DNA of 64,000 bases, from assembly GCF_004364335.1 (NCBI RefSeq), contig NZ_SOCR01000005.1:248001-312000 (forward strand). Direction: 5' to 3'. Source of the DNA: Pseudomonas graminis (lineage in GTDB: Bacteria; Pseudomonadota; Gammaproteobacteria; Pseudomonadales; Pseudomonadaceae). The notes beneath the pieces were generated by a model. It had not been told where the DNA came from and made no database searches. It saw nothing but the letters and a program-made list of their open reading frames with translations. This document shows, piece by piece, positions 18,905-27,544 of this stretch. The translations under genes and the position numbers were made by a program. Within the stretch, counting starts at the first letter, position 1. Every line of letters starts with the position of its first letter.

Positions 18905-20206
18905 TTGAATCACAACTGGCATGGCACCCTGATCCGCCACTTGCTGATGTTGGTCACAGCCTCGCTGCTGGCCGGTTTGATCAGCGGGCATTACGGCGGG
19001 TGTCTGGCAATCGGTCTGGGGCTTTATCTGGCCTGGACCCTCAAACAGCTGCTGCGCCTGCATGACTGGCTTCGCCATCACAAACCCGACGAGCCGCCGC
19101 CCGATGGCTATGGCTTGTGGGGTGAGGTCTTCGACAGCATTTACCATCTGCAACGTCGCGATCAGCGCGTCCGGGGCCGCTTGCAAGCGGTTATCGACCG
19201 TGTCCAGGAATCCACTGCGGCGCTGAAAGACGCTGTGATCATGCTCGACAGCGACGGCAATCTGGAATGGTGGAACCGCGCCGCCGAAACCTTGCTGGGC
19301 CTGAAAACGCCTCAGGACAGTGGTCAGCCGGTGACCAATCTGGTTCGCCACCCGCGCTTCAAGGAGTACTTCGCGCACGCCAATTACGCCGAACCGCTGG
19401 AGATCCCTTCGCCGGTCAACGACCGCCTGCGCATTCAGATGCTGATCACCCGCTACGGCAACAATGAGCATCTGATGCTGGTACGCGACGTGACGCGCAT
19501 GCATCAACTGGAGCAGATGCGCAAAGACTTCGTGGCCAACGTGTCCCATGAGCTGCGCACACCGTTGACGGTCATCTGCGGGTACCTGGAGACGCTGTTG
19601 GATAACGTCGAGGAAGTGAATCCACGTTGGGTCCGTGCGTTGCAGCAAATGCATCAGCAAGGCGGGCGCATGCAGACGCTGCTCAATGACCTCTTGCTGC
19701 TGGCCAAGCTGGAAGCCACCGATTATCCGTCCGACAATCAGCCCGTGGCCGTGTCGTCGCTGCTGCAAAGCATCACCAATGATGCTCAAGCCCTGTCGGG
19801 AAGCAAGAATCAACAGATCACGCTGGATCTGGAAAGCGACGTCAGCCTCAAGGGCAGCGAGGCGGAGCTGCGCAGCGCGTTTTCCAACCTGATCTTCAAC
19901 GCGGTCAAATACACGCCGGCCGAGGGCAAGATCCGCGTCCGCTGGTGGAGTGACGGACGTGGCGCCCACCTGAGCGTGCAGGACTCCGGCATCGGCATCG
20001 ACAGCAAGCACATTCCGCGTCTGACCGAGCGCTTCTACCGCGTCGACTCCAGCCGCGCGTCAAACACCGGCGGAACAGGCCTGGGCCTGGCGATCGTCAA
20101 GCACGTGCTGCTGCGACACCGCGCGACACTGGAAATCAACAGCGTCCCCGGCAAGGGCAGTGTGTTTATCTGCAACTTTGCCCCGGCCCAGATGACCAAA
20201 GTCTAG
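18905..20206 (+). CDS. phoR: Phosphate regulon sensor histidine kinase PhoR
   Basis: PhoR phosphorylates PhoB when the Pst-PhoU complex reports low phosphate. The 433-residue protein has two N-terminal membrane segments with almost no periplasmic loop (about 10-30 and 34-50), a PAS-like domain (about 95-195) and HisKA with His215 (VSHELRTPLTVICGYLE). The HATPase core has NLIFNAVKYTP, DSGIGI and GGTGLGLAIVKH. The lack of a sensor loop fits signalling through PhoU and PstB rather than direct sensing. The start codon is TTG, placed by homologue N-termini. Confidence 0.96.
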   Translation: MNHNWHGTLIRHLLMLVTASLLAGLISGHYGGCLAIGLGLYLAWTLKQLLRLHDWLRHHKPDEPPPDGYGLWGEVFDSIYHLQRRDQRVRGRLQAVIDRVQESTAALKDAVIMLDSDGNLEWWNRAAETLLGLKTPQDSGQPVTNLVRHPRFKEYFAHANYAEPLEIPSPVNDRLRIQMLITRYGNNEHLMLVRDVTRMHQLEQMRKDFVANVSHELRTPLTVICGYLETLLDNVEEVNPRWVRALQQMHQQGGRMQTLLNDLLLLAKLEATDYPSDNQPVAVSSLLQSITNDAQALSGSKNQQITLDLESDVSLKGSEAELRSAFSNLIFNAVKYTPAEGKIRVRWWSDGRGAHLSVQDSGIGIDSKHIPRLTERFYRVDSSRASNTGGTGLGLAIVKHVLLRHRATLEINSVPGKGSVFICNFAPAQMTKV

Positions 20207-20306
20207 GCAAGCCGGTAGATAGCCGCTAAATTGCGTCCCTTGTGCCCTCCAATTGTGAGGGCTTGTTTCATTCCACACTTCAAAACGGAACCTGCAAAAC
20301 CCCATC

Positions 20307-21647
20307 ATGGACCCTTCCCCTGGTATCAGCCTGGCTTCACTCTTCGCCGATTTCGGCATGATTCTTTTCGCAATGGTGTTGGTTCTGCTCAACGGATTCT
20401 TCGTTGCGGCCGAGTTCGCCATGGTCAAACTGCGCTCCACCCGCGTTGAGTCCATTGCCGAGAAAAACGGCTGGCGCGGACGCATTCTGCGCACTGTTCA
20501 CAGCCAACTCGATGCTTATCTTTCGGCTTGCCAGCTGGGTATTACGCTGGCGTCGCTGGGTCTGGGCTGGGTGGGCGAGCCGGCGTTTGCGCACTTGCTG
20601 GCGCCGCTGCTCGAGACGGTGGGCGTGGAGTCGCCTGAAGTCGTTAAGGGCGTGTCGTTCTTCAGTGCCTTTTTCATGATTTCGTACCTGCACATCGTGG
20701 TGGGTGAGCTGGCCCCGAAATCCTGGGCCATTCGCAAACCCGAGCTGCTGTCACTGTGGACGGCGGTGCCGCTGTACCTCTTCTACTGGGCGATGTACCC
20801 GGCCATCTACCTGCTCAACGCCAGTGCCAACGGCATTCTGCGTATCGCGGGCCAGGGTGAACCCGGCCCGCATCACGAGCATCATTACAGCCGTGAAGAG
20901 CTCAAGCTGATCCTGCACTCAAGCCGCGGTCAGGACCCAAGCGACCAGGGAATGCGCGTGCTGGCTTCCGCTGTGGAAATGGGCGAGCTGGAAGTGGTGG
21001 ACTGGGCAAATTCCCGCGAAGACATGGTTTCGCTGGAATTCAACGCCCCGCTCAAGGAAATCCTCGCGATGTTCCGTCGGCACAAGTTCAGCCGGTACCC
21101 GGTGTACGACTCGGACCGCAACGAGTTTGTGGGTCTGTTGCACATCAAGGACCTGCTACTGGAGCTGGCGGCGCTGGATCACCTTCCCGAGTCCTTCAAC
21201 CTTGCCGAGCTCACGCGGCCGCTGGAGCGCGTATCCAAGCACATGCCGTTGTCGCGTTTGCTAGAGCAGTTCCGTCAAGGCGGCGCGCACTTTGCGCTGG
21301 TCGAAGAGGCGGACGGCAAGATCATCGGCTACCTCACGATGGAAGACGTGCTGGAAGTGCTGGTGGGGGACATTCAGGACGAACACCGCAAGGCCGAGCG
21401 CGGCATTCTGGCCTATCAGCCGGGCAAGCTGCTGGTACGCGGGGATACGCCGCTGTTCAAGGTCGAGCGTCTGCTGGGCATCGATCTGGACCACGTGGAA
21501 GCCGAAACCCTGGCAGGCCTGATCTACGACAGCCTCAAGCGTGTGCCTGAGGAAGAAGAAGTCATGGAAGTCGAAGGCCTGCGCATCATCATCAAAAAGA
21601 TGAAAGGCCCGAAGATCGTGCTGGCGAAGGTGTTGAAGCTGGATTGA
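20307..21647 (+). CDS. CNNM (DUF21)/CBS/CorC-type membrane protein
   Basis: The 446-residue product has an N-terminal DUF21/CNNM membrane domain (about residues 10-190, starting ILFAMVLVLLNGFFVAAEFA). A CBS pair follows (about 215-345, with FSRYPVYDSDRNEFVGLLHI), and then a C-terminal CorC/HlyC transporter-associated domain. These proteins are linked to magnesium or cobalt efflux; the hemolysin name in databases is historical. Position between phoR and the M23 gene is conserved in Pseudomonas. Substrate not deduced. Confidence 0.9.
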   Translation: MDPSPGISLASLFADFGMILFAMVLVLLNGFFVAAEFAMVKLRSTRVESIAEKNGWRGRILRTVHSQLDAYLSACQLGITLASLGLGWVGEPAFAHLLAPLLETVGVESPEVVKGVSFFSAFFMISYLHIVVGELAPKSWAIRKPELLSLWTAVPLYLFYWAMYPAIYLLNASANGILRIAGQGEPGPHHEHHYSREELKLILHSSRGQDPSDQGMRVLASAVEMGELEVVDWANSREDMVSLEFNAPLKEILAMFRRHKFSRYPVYDSDRNEFVGLLHIKDLLLELAALDHLPESFNLAELTRPLERVSKHMPLSRLLEQFRQGGAHFALVEEADGKIIGYLTMEDVLEVLVGDIQDEHRKAERGILAYQPGKLLVRGDTPLFKVERLLGIDLDHVEAETLAGLIYDSLKRVPEEEEVMEVEGLRIIIKKMKGPKIVLAKVLKLD

Positions 21648-21783
21648 TCTCGCCGCCGGCCGGGTCTCGGTTGTGCCATTTCGCTGCCGCTGCGCGCCAG
21701 ATCGCGGGACAAGCCACGCTCCTACGGGTCTGTGGTGGTTCATCAATCGCAGTGTGGCTATACGCCTGGGCTGGCGCAGAATC

Positions 21784-21870
21784 TGTAGGAGCCGGCTTGC
21801 TGGCGAACGCTGTGGGTCGGCCTGGATCGATTCCACTAGCCAATCCCATTCGCGGGCAAGCGCGCTCCTG
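21784..21870. repeat. REP-type inverted pair (mixed arms)
   Basis: Left arm TGTAGGAGCCGGCTTGCTGG, right arm CGCGGGCAAGCGCGCTCCTG: two REP subtypes facing each other between convergent genes. A further degenerate arm (GCGGGACAAGCCACGCTCC) lies just upstream near 21704-21722. Confidence 0.7.
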
Positions 21871-21898
21871 CGCTAAGCGGCACCTTACTGGCAGATGA

Positions 21899-22807
21899 TC
21901 AATTCCCGCCAATCGCGAAGTTGGGCAGGCTCTGGACCGGTTGCGAGAATTCGTACGGGATCGACTCCAGCGCCAGCCCGACATTGCGCTGCACCACGAA
22001 GTGCAAATGCGGGCCGGTGCTGTTGCCGGTGTTGCCGGACCGCCCAAGCGGCGCGCCCACGGCCACATGCTGGCCTTCCTTGACGCTCACCGAGCCCTGC
22101 TGCAGATGCAGATAAACGCCCATCGTGCCGTCGTCGTGCAGGATGCGCACGAAGTTGCCCGACGGATTGGCGCCTCGGCCCGATTGAGCATTCTCGGTCT
22201 TGATCACGGTCCCGCCCCGCGCAGCGATGATCTGCGTGCCTTCAGGCATGGCGATGTCGATCGCATAGCGACTCTTGGCGCCTTCGTGGCTGTAAGAACC
22301 ATTAGCGCCCTGACTGATGCGAAACGGCCCGCCCACCCATGGCAACGGATAGCGATAGGCAAATCCACTCGCCGAGACGCCCCGCTGCGGGTCGCCCACG
22401 ATTGATCGCAGGCTGGGCTTGTAGGCCATGGCCTTGCTGGCGACTTGCGGGCTGAGGGCGATGAGGCGTTCGTTGCTGCGCGCCGCGATGGTGCGGCGAA
22501 TGACCTGATCCGACACCCCCACCACGTTCTTCACCCCGGCCAGACGCAGTTCGACTTCAACGGGCGCGTAGAGATCATTGCGAACATAGAGGCTGTCGCT
22601 GCCGTTGGCTTTCTTGACGCTCAGGCGCACCTGGCTGTCGATGCGCTCGACCATGCGCTCGCGAAGCTTCATCACCTGCGCGCCACGTACAGGCTGGTCG
22701 GTAAACGACACCACGCCATTGGCGTCGGTGAACCGATAGATCGTGACTGCCCCGGCGGTCTGCGTGGCCAGCAGTAAGGCACAGACAACCAGCACGCGCT
22801 CTAACAT
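21899..22807 (-). CDS. M23-family peptidoglycan metallopeptidase with DUF4124 domain
   Basis: The 302-residue product begins with a signal peptide (about 1-20, ending TAGA). A DUF4124 segment follows (IYRFTDANGVVSFTDQPVRG), and then a C-terminal LytM/M23 domain. The zinc motif is visible: SHEGAKSRYAIDIAMPEGT supplies the first His and Asp, and TGPHLHF the HxH. It likely cleaves or remodels peptide cross-links in the periplasm. ATG 22807 is chosen because it starts the signal peptide; an upstream frame extension is not signal-like. Conserved beside the phosphate genes in Pseudomonas. Confidence 0.9.
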   Translation of the reverse strand: MLERVLVVCALLLATQTAGAVTIYRFTDANGVVSFTDQPVRGAQVMKLRERMVERIDSQVRLSVKKANGSDSLYVRNDLYAPVEVELRLAGVKNVVGVSDQVIRRTIAARSNERLIALSPQVASKAMAYKPSLRSIVGDPQRGVSASGFAYRYPLPWVGGPFRISQGANGSYSHEGAKSRYAIDIAMPEGTQIIAARGGTVIKTENAQSGRGANPSGNFVRILHDDGTMGVYLHLQQGSVSVKEGQHVAVGAPLGRSGNTGNSTGPHLHFVVQRNVGLALESIPYEFSQPVQSLPNFAIGGN

Positions 22808-23048
22808 CGGGAAAGACCTGGTGAGTGGACGATTGGCGCCCAGCCTAACAGCGATGTCGACGCAATTGGACTCATCCGAATCAATCGGTAATAGACGAAG
22901 CGTCAAGGAAATCGCGTCAGCCAGGGGCGCGATCGGAATTGCAATATCTATGCTGGGTGATAGTGCGTTTCGTCAGGCCGTTCTTCGCCTTCGCTGATAA
23001 GTCCGTCTTCCAGACGCTGCGCGGGAGCGCAGCGAACTGGCCGGCGAA

Positions 23049-23945
23049 TCAGGCACCCGGCACGAAGTGCTTCTGCGCTGTGCCACGGGCAATCAGGCGC
23101 GACAGGTAATCAAGCTTCTGGGTGTCCTTGTCGACGAATCGGAAAGTCACCTGCAGCCAATCACTGTCCGGCTTTTGCTCGAACGCGGCAATCGCGTGCA
23201 GATAGCCATTGAGACGCGCGACCTCGGCGTTTTCACCCTGCTCCAGATCGAGCACGGCGCTTTCAAGGATCTGCGGCAGCACTTCGCCACGGCGGACCAG
23301 CAGCGACGCTTCTTTGAGCGTCAGCGCCTTGATCACGCAGGGCTGGTTCCCGCTCGGAAGACGCAACTGACCCTGACCGCGACCTGTCGGGGCGGCTGAA
23401 GGCGCCGCTTTGACAACAGGCTGAACCAGAGGCTGAGCAGCCTGCGGTGCCGCAGGTGTCGTGTTGACGACCTCGGGGCGATTACCCGTCAAGGCGCTGA
23501 GCGAATCATTGGCAAACGCCGCGTTGACGCGGGCCGGACCACTGGACATCAACGCGTCGAGCTTGCCGACCTTGTGCAACGCTTTCTTGACCTTGGTCAG
23601 CAGTTGCTCGTTGGTGAACGGCTTGCCGATGAAGTCAGAGACGCCGGCCTGGATCGCCTGAATCACGTTTTCCTTGTCGCCACGGCTGGTGACCATGATG
23701 AAAGGCATGGTCTTCAGGTTGTCCTGCTGGCGGCACCAGGTCAGCAATTCCAGCCCGGACATTTCGGGCATTTCCCAATCGCACAACACCAGATCGAACA
23801 CTTCACGGCTGAGCAGCACTTGCGCCTTGCGGCCATTGACTGCGTCTTCCAAAGCGATCCCCGGGAAGGCGTTGCGCAGGCCTTTCTTGACCAGATCACG
23901 GATGAACGGTGCGTCATCCACCACCAATACACTGACTTTACTCAT
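23049..23945 (-). CDS. Response regulator with unassigned output domain
   Basis: The 298-residue product has a CheY-type receiver (about 1-125) with Asp56 (LCDWEMPEMSG), Thr85 and Lys107 (GKPFTN). A Pro/Ala-rich linker (about 170-195) follows, then a C-terminal segment of about 100 residues. It begins LPSGNQPCVIKALTLKEASL and ends RFVDKDTQKLDYLSRLIARG, which looks PilZ-like (c-di-GMP binding) but lacks an obvious RxxxR motif in what I can read. It is downstream of phoU on the same strand, behind a terminator, and corresponds to PA5364. No partner kinase is nearby. Confidence 0.85.
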   Translation of the reverse strand: MSKVSVLVVDDAPFIRDLVKKGLRNAFPGIALEDAVNGRKAQVLLSREVFDLVLCDWEMPEMSGLELLTWCRQQDNLKTMPFIMVTSRGDKENVIQAIQAGVSDFIGKPFTNEQLLTKVKKALHKVGKLDALMSSGPARVNAAFANDSLSALTGNRPEVVNTTPAAPQAAQPLVQPVVKAAPSAAPTGRGQGQLRLPSGNQPCVIKALTLKEASLLVRRGEVLPQILESAVLDLEQGENAEVARLNGYLHAIAAFEQKPDSDWLQVTFRFVDKDTQKLDYLSRLIARGTAQKHFVPGA

Positions 23946-24074
23946 CGACGCTCCTGATGGCGTGTTCACCGTAAATGGCGAGCATTCGCTGGCGGGTGGC
24001 CAGCTGCCAAACTGTTTGACGACACCGGGACTTTTACTCGCGGGTGACTAGAAAAATATGGGCAGACCGGAGAA

Positions 24075-24110
24075 ACAAAAACGCCCGGCGGTCGCCAGGC
24101 GTTTTTTCTC
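24075..24110. terminator. Intrinsic terminator, bidirectional, after phoU
   Basis: ACGCCTGGCG pairs with CGCCGGGCGT (minus strand reading) around a short loop, with T tracts on both strands. It lies between phoU (ends 24119) and the downstream response regulator and should end the pst-phoU transcript. Confidence 0.85.
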
Positions 24111-24118
24111 AGGCAATC

Positions 24119-24877
24119 TTATTTATCGTCAGGCGTGTCCAGAACATTAATCCTTTCGGCGGTCAGGCCTTTGACTTCTTCCTGCATGCGCTTGAGGCCC
24201 AGGTGGCGGACGTCGGTACCGCGCACGAGGTAGATGACCAGTTCGGAGATGTTGCGCGCGTGATCGCCGATGCGCTCCAGCGAGCGCAGGACCCAGATCA
24301 CGTTCAGCACGCGGGAGATCGAGCGCGGATCTTCCATCATGTAGGTGACCAACTCGCGCAGCGCGGTCTTGTACTCGCGGTCGATGTTCTTGTCGTACTG
24401 CGCGACCGACAACGCCAGATCGGCATCGAAGCGGGCGAACGAGTCCAGCGCATCGCGCACCATCTTGCTGACCTGATCGCTGATGTGGCGCACCTCGACG
24501 TAACCGCGCGGCGACTCACCCTCTTCGCACAGCTGAATCGCACGGCGGGCGATTTTGGTGGACTCATCGCCGATGCGCTCAAGGTCGATAACCGACTTGG
24601 AGATACTGATGATCAGACGCAGGTCGGAGGCAGCGGGCTGACGACGGGCCAGGATGCGCAGGCACTCTTCATCGATGTTGCGCTCCATCTGGTTGATGCG
24701 GTCGTCCACCTCGCGCACGCGCTGGGCCAGGCCCGAGTCGGCTTCAATCAACGCGGTGACCGCATCGTTGACCTGCTTCTCGACCAGACCACCCATTTCC
24801 AGCAGGTGGCTGCGAACTTCTTCCAGTTCAGCGTTGAACTGCTGGGAGATGTGATGTGTATGGCTGTCTTTGATCAT
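24119..24877 (-). CDS. phoU: Phosphate signalling protein PhoU
   Basis: PhoU links the Pst transporter to PhoR and represses the regulon when phosphate is plentiful. The 252-residue product is all-helical with two PhoU repeats; metal-binding acidic segments include DVIDLERIGDESTKIARRA and LERIGDHARNISELVIY. Length is normal. It is the last gene of pstS-pstC-pstA-pstB-phoU and is followed by a strong terminator. Confidence 0.96.
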   Translation of the reverse strand: MIKDSHTHHISQQFNAELEEVRSHLLEMGGLVEKQVNDAVTALIEADSGLAQRVREVDDRINQMERNIDEECLRILARRQPAASDLRLIISISKSVIDLERIGDESTKIARRAIQLCEEGESPRGYVEVRHISDQVSKMVRDALDSFARFDADLALSVAQYDKNIDREYKTALRELVTYMMEDPRSISRVLNVIWVLRSLERIGDHARNISELVIYLVRGTDVRHLGLKRMQEEVKGLTAERINVLDTPDDK

Positions 24878-24928
24878 GAGTGTCCGTCCGATTGATTGCG
24901 CGGTGGTTCAAGGCTGACGAAACACGTG

Positions 24929-25762
24929 CTAGCCGTAACGACCGGTTATGTAGTCTTCAGTCTGCTTTTTGGTCGGATTGGTGAACAACGTATCGGTGTC
25001 CCCGTATTCGACCACCTTGCCCATGTGCAGAAACGCGGTGTAGTCCGACACGCGCGCCGCCTGCTGCATGTTGTGGGTAACGATCACAATGGTGTATTTG
25101 GATTTCAGTTCGTAGATCAGCTCCTCGACTTTGAGGGTCGAAATCGGGTCGAGCGCGGAGCACGGCTCATCGAGCAGCAGCACTTCAGGTTCAACGGCGA
25201 TAGTGCGGGCGATCACTAGACGTTGCTGCTGACCACCGGAAAGTCCGAGCGCCGACTCATGCAGGCGGTCCTTGACCTCGTCCCACAGCGCGGCGCCACG
25301 CAACGCCCATTCCACGGCTTCATCGAGCACGCGCTTCTTGTTCACCCCTTGGATGCGCAGCCCGTAGACCACGTTTTCATAAACGGTCTTGGGAAACGGG
25401 TTGGGTTTCTGGAAGACCATGCCTACCCGACGACGCAACTCGGCGACGTCCTCGCCTTTAGTGTAGATGTCGTGGCCATAGAGCTTGATCTCGCCCTGTA
25501 CGCGGCAGCCGTCCACCAGATCGTTCATGCGGTTGAAGGTGCGCAGCAAGGTGGACTTGCCGCACCCGGACGGCCCGATGAACGAGGTGACGCGTTGTTT
25601 CGGGATGTTCATGCGGATGTCGAACAGCGCCTGCTTCTCGCCATAGAAGAGATCCAGCCCCGGCACTTCCAGCGCCACGGCTTCGTTCGCCAGATCCAGC
25701 ACCTGGCGCTTGCGACCCAGGGCCGACATGTTGATGCCGTGGGCGTGGGGTTCGTGTTGCAT
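24929..25762 (-). CDS. pstB: Phosphate ABC transporter ATP-binding protein PstB
   Basis: PstB is the ATPase of the high-affinity phosphate importer. The 277-residue protein has Walker [10 protein letters not shown] at 63-71, the ABC signature LSGGQQQR at about 175-182, Walker B LLLDEP and the D/H loops. Start is set at MQHEPHAHG (25762) with a GAGAG upstream; the longer frame reads into the repeat-rich spacer. Order pstA-pstB-phoU is standard. It is separated from pstA by a spacer of about 95 bases with short GCTGCAAGC repeats. Confidence 0.96.
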   Translation of the reverse strand: MQHEPHAHGINMSALGRKRQVLDLANEAVALEVPGLDLFYGEKQALFDIRMNIPKQRVTSFIGPSGCGKSTLLRTFNRMNDLVDGCRVQGEIKLYGHDIYTKGEDVAELRRRVGMVFQKPNPFPKTVYENVVYGLRIQGVNKKRVLDEAVEWALRGAALWDEVKDRLHESALGLSGGQQQRLVIARTIAVEPEVLLLDEPCSALDPISTLKVEELIYELKSKYTIVIVTHNMQQAARVSDYTAFLHMGKVVEYGDTDTLFTNPTKKQTEDYITGRYG

Positions 25763-25771
25763 GATCTCTCT

Positions 25772-25858
25772 CCGTTCGTAGCTGCAAGCCTTTAGCTGCA
25801 AGCTGCAAATGTGGTGCTGATACGGTATGCGGCTTACAGCTAGCCGCTTGAAGCTGAC
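25772..25858. repeat. Short AGCTGCAAGC-type repeats between pstB and pstA
   Basis: The spacer contains AGCTGCAAGCC, AGCTGCAAGCTGCAA and a diverged inverted copy (GCTAGCCGCTTGAAGCTGA). It is likely a small hairpin-forming repeat family. A related spacer occurs between pycA and pycB near 54.35 kb. Confidence 0.6.
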
Positions 25859-27529
25859 TCAGTCTTCGAAAGCCTTGTACTTGTCGCGCAGGCGGTTGCG
25901 AATGGTCACCGCCGACAGGTTCAGCAGCGCGATTACCAGCACAAGCAGCAGCGCCGTGGCGTACACCAGCGGGCGCGCGGCCTCGACATTGGGGCTTTGA
26001 AAGCCGACGTCGTAAATATGGAAACCCAGGTGCATGATCTTCTGGTCGAGGTGCAGGTACGGGTAATTGCCGTCCAGAGGCAATGACGGCGCCATCTTGA
26101 CCACACCCACCAGCATCAGCGGCGCCACTTCACCCGCCGCCCGTGCCACGGCCAGGATCAGACCGGTCATCATGGCCGGGCTGGCCATCGGCAAAACGAT
26201 TTTCCACAGCGTTTCGGCTTTGGTTGCGCCCAAGGCCAGCGAGCCCTCGCGCAACGTTAGCGGGATACGCGCGAGACCTTCTTCGGTGGCGACGATCACC
26301 ACCGGCACGGCAAGCAGCGCCAGAGTCAATGACGCCCACAGCAAGCCGGGCGTGCCAAACGTCGGCGCCGGCAGGGCTTCGGGAAAGAACAGCTGATCCA
26401 GAGAGCCGCCCAGTACGTAAACGAAAAAGCCCAGCCCGAACACGCCGTAGACGATCGCCGGAACGCCCGCGAGGTTGTTCACGGCGATGCGGATCAGGCG
26501 CGTCATCACGCCCTGACGTGCGTACTCACGCAGATACACAGCGGCGAGCACGCCAAAGGGCGTCACGATGACGGCCATGATCAGGGTCATCATCACGGTG
26601 CCGAAGATCGCCGGGAAAATCCCGCCCTCCGTGTTGGCCTCGCGCGGGTCGTCGCTGAGGAATTCCCAGAGCTTCTGAAAGTAGAACCCCAGCTTGGTCA
26701 TCGTGCCCATGGCGTTGGGTTGGTATGCGTGAACCACCTTGCCGATACTGAGCTCGATCTCTTTGCCGTTGGCGTCACGGGCCGTCAGGCTGTCGCGATT
26801 GTATTCGGCGTGCAACGCGCCCAGCTGCGACTCGACCTCCTTGTAGCGGGCGTCGTATTCCGCGCGCTCAGTGGCCATGTCAGCCTGTGCGGCGGCGTCG
26901 AGTTCGCCGTTGAGCTCAAGCTTGCGCGCCTGCAGCCGCAGCCGCTCGATGCCGTGGTTGATCGCGCCGATCTCGCCCTTCTCCAGGTCGTCCAGCTGAT
27001 CGGAAATACCCTGCACTCGCTCGATACGCGCCTGCAGTTGCGGCCATGCGGCTTCGCCTTCGGCGACGACTTTGCCGTCTTCCTTGACGCTGAGCAGATA
27101 GCCGTAGAAGTTGCCCCACTCGCGGCGCTCCAGCGTCATCAACTCCGCGGGCTTGCGCTGGTCCTTGAGCCACTCGCCAATGACCCAGTTGAAATCGCTG
27201 GGGCTGATATCCCGGTTGCCGACCTTGAACAGATCGCGGGTCATGAACTCGGGCCCCTGATCAGGGACTGGTAACCCGGCGGCCTTGAGCCTGGCGCGCG
27301 GCACTTGTTCAGACTGAACCAACTCGCCCACCAGCACGTGGCTGTCCTGCCCCGGAACGTCGTACCGGGCGGAAATGACATCCGCTGGCCAGAAGTGCCC
27401 CAGCCCGCGCACGGCGATCACCGCCAACAGGCCGATGGTCATGATCACCGCGATAGAGACCGCACCCGCGCTCAGCCAGACGCCGGGGCCGCCACTGTTG
27501 AACCATCGCTTGAGGGAGGTCTGCTTCAT
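25859..27529 (-). CDS. pstA: Phosphate ABC transporter permease PstA (long form)
   Basis: The C-terminal half (about 300-545) is a standard PstA permease with about six helices and the EAA-type loop (LREGSLALGATKAETLWKIVLPMA). The N-terminal 270 residues hold one helix (about 25-50) and then a long charged periplasmic region with a coiled-coil-like stretch (about 160-225). The total of 556 residues is nearly twice the E. coli PstA length, as in other Pseudomonas. ATG 27529 starts MKQTSLKRW; a TTG three codons upstream is less likely. It follows pstC by 15 bases. Confidence 0.94.
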   Translation of the reverse strand: MKQTSLKRWFNSGGPGVWLSAGAVSIAVIMTIGLLAVIAVRGLGHFWPADVISARYDVPGQDSHVLVGELVQSEQVPRARLKAAGLPVPDQGPEFMTRDLFKVGNRDISPSDFNWVIGEWLKDQRKPAELMTLERREWGNFYGYLLSVKEDGKVVAEGEAAWPQLQARIERVQGISDQLDDLEKGEIGAINHGIERLRLQARKLELNGELDAAAQADMATERAEYDARYKEVESQLGALHAEYNRDSLTARDANGKEIELSIGKVVHAYQPNAMGTMTKLGFYFQKLWEFLSDDPREANTEGGIFPAIFGTVMMTLIMAVIVTPFGVLAAVYLREYARQGVMTRLIRIAVNNLAGVPAIVYGVFGLGFFVYVLGGSLDQLFFPEALPAPTFGTPGLLWASLTLALLAVPVVIVATEEGLARIPLTLREGSLALGATKAETLWKIVLPMASPAMMTGLILAVARAAGEVAPLMLVGVVKMAPSLPLDGNYPYLHLDQKIMHLGFHIYDVGFQSPNVEAARPLVYATALLLVLVIALLNLSAVTIRNRLRDKYKAFED

Positions 27530-27544
27530 CGGTTTCAACCTGCC

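Noticed and set aside
18125..20011. 628-codon open frame on the minus strand over phoB and phoR
   Set aside because: It is the antisense shadow of two well-supported genes in high-GC DNA and has no recognisable domain.
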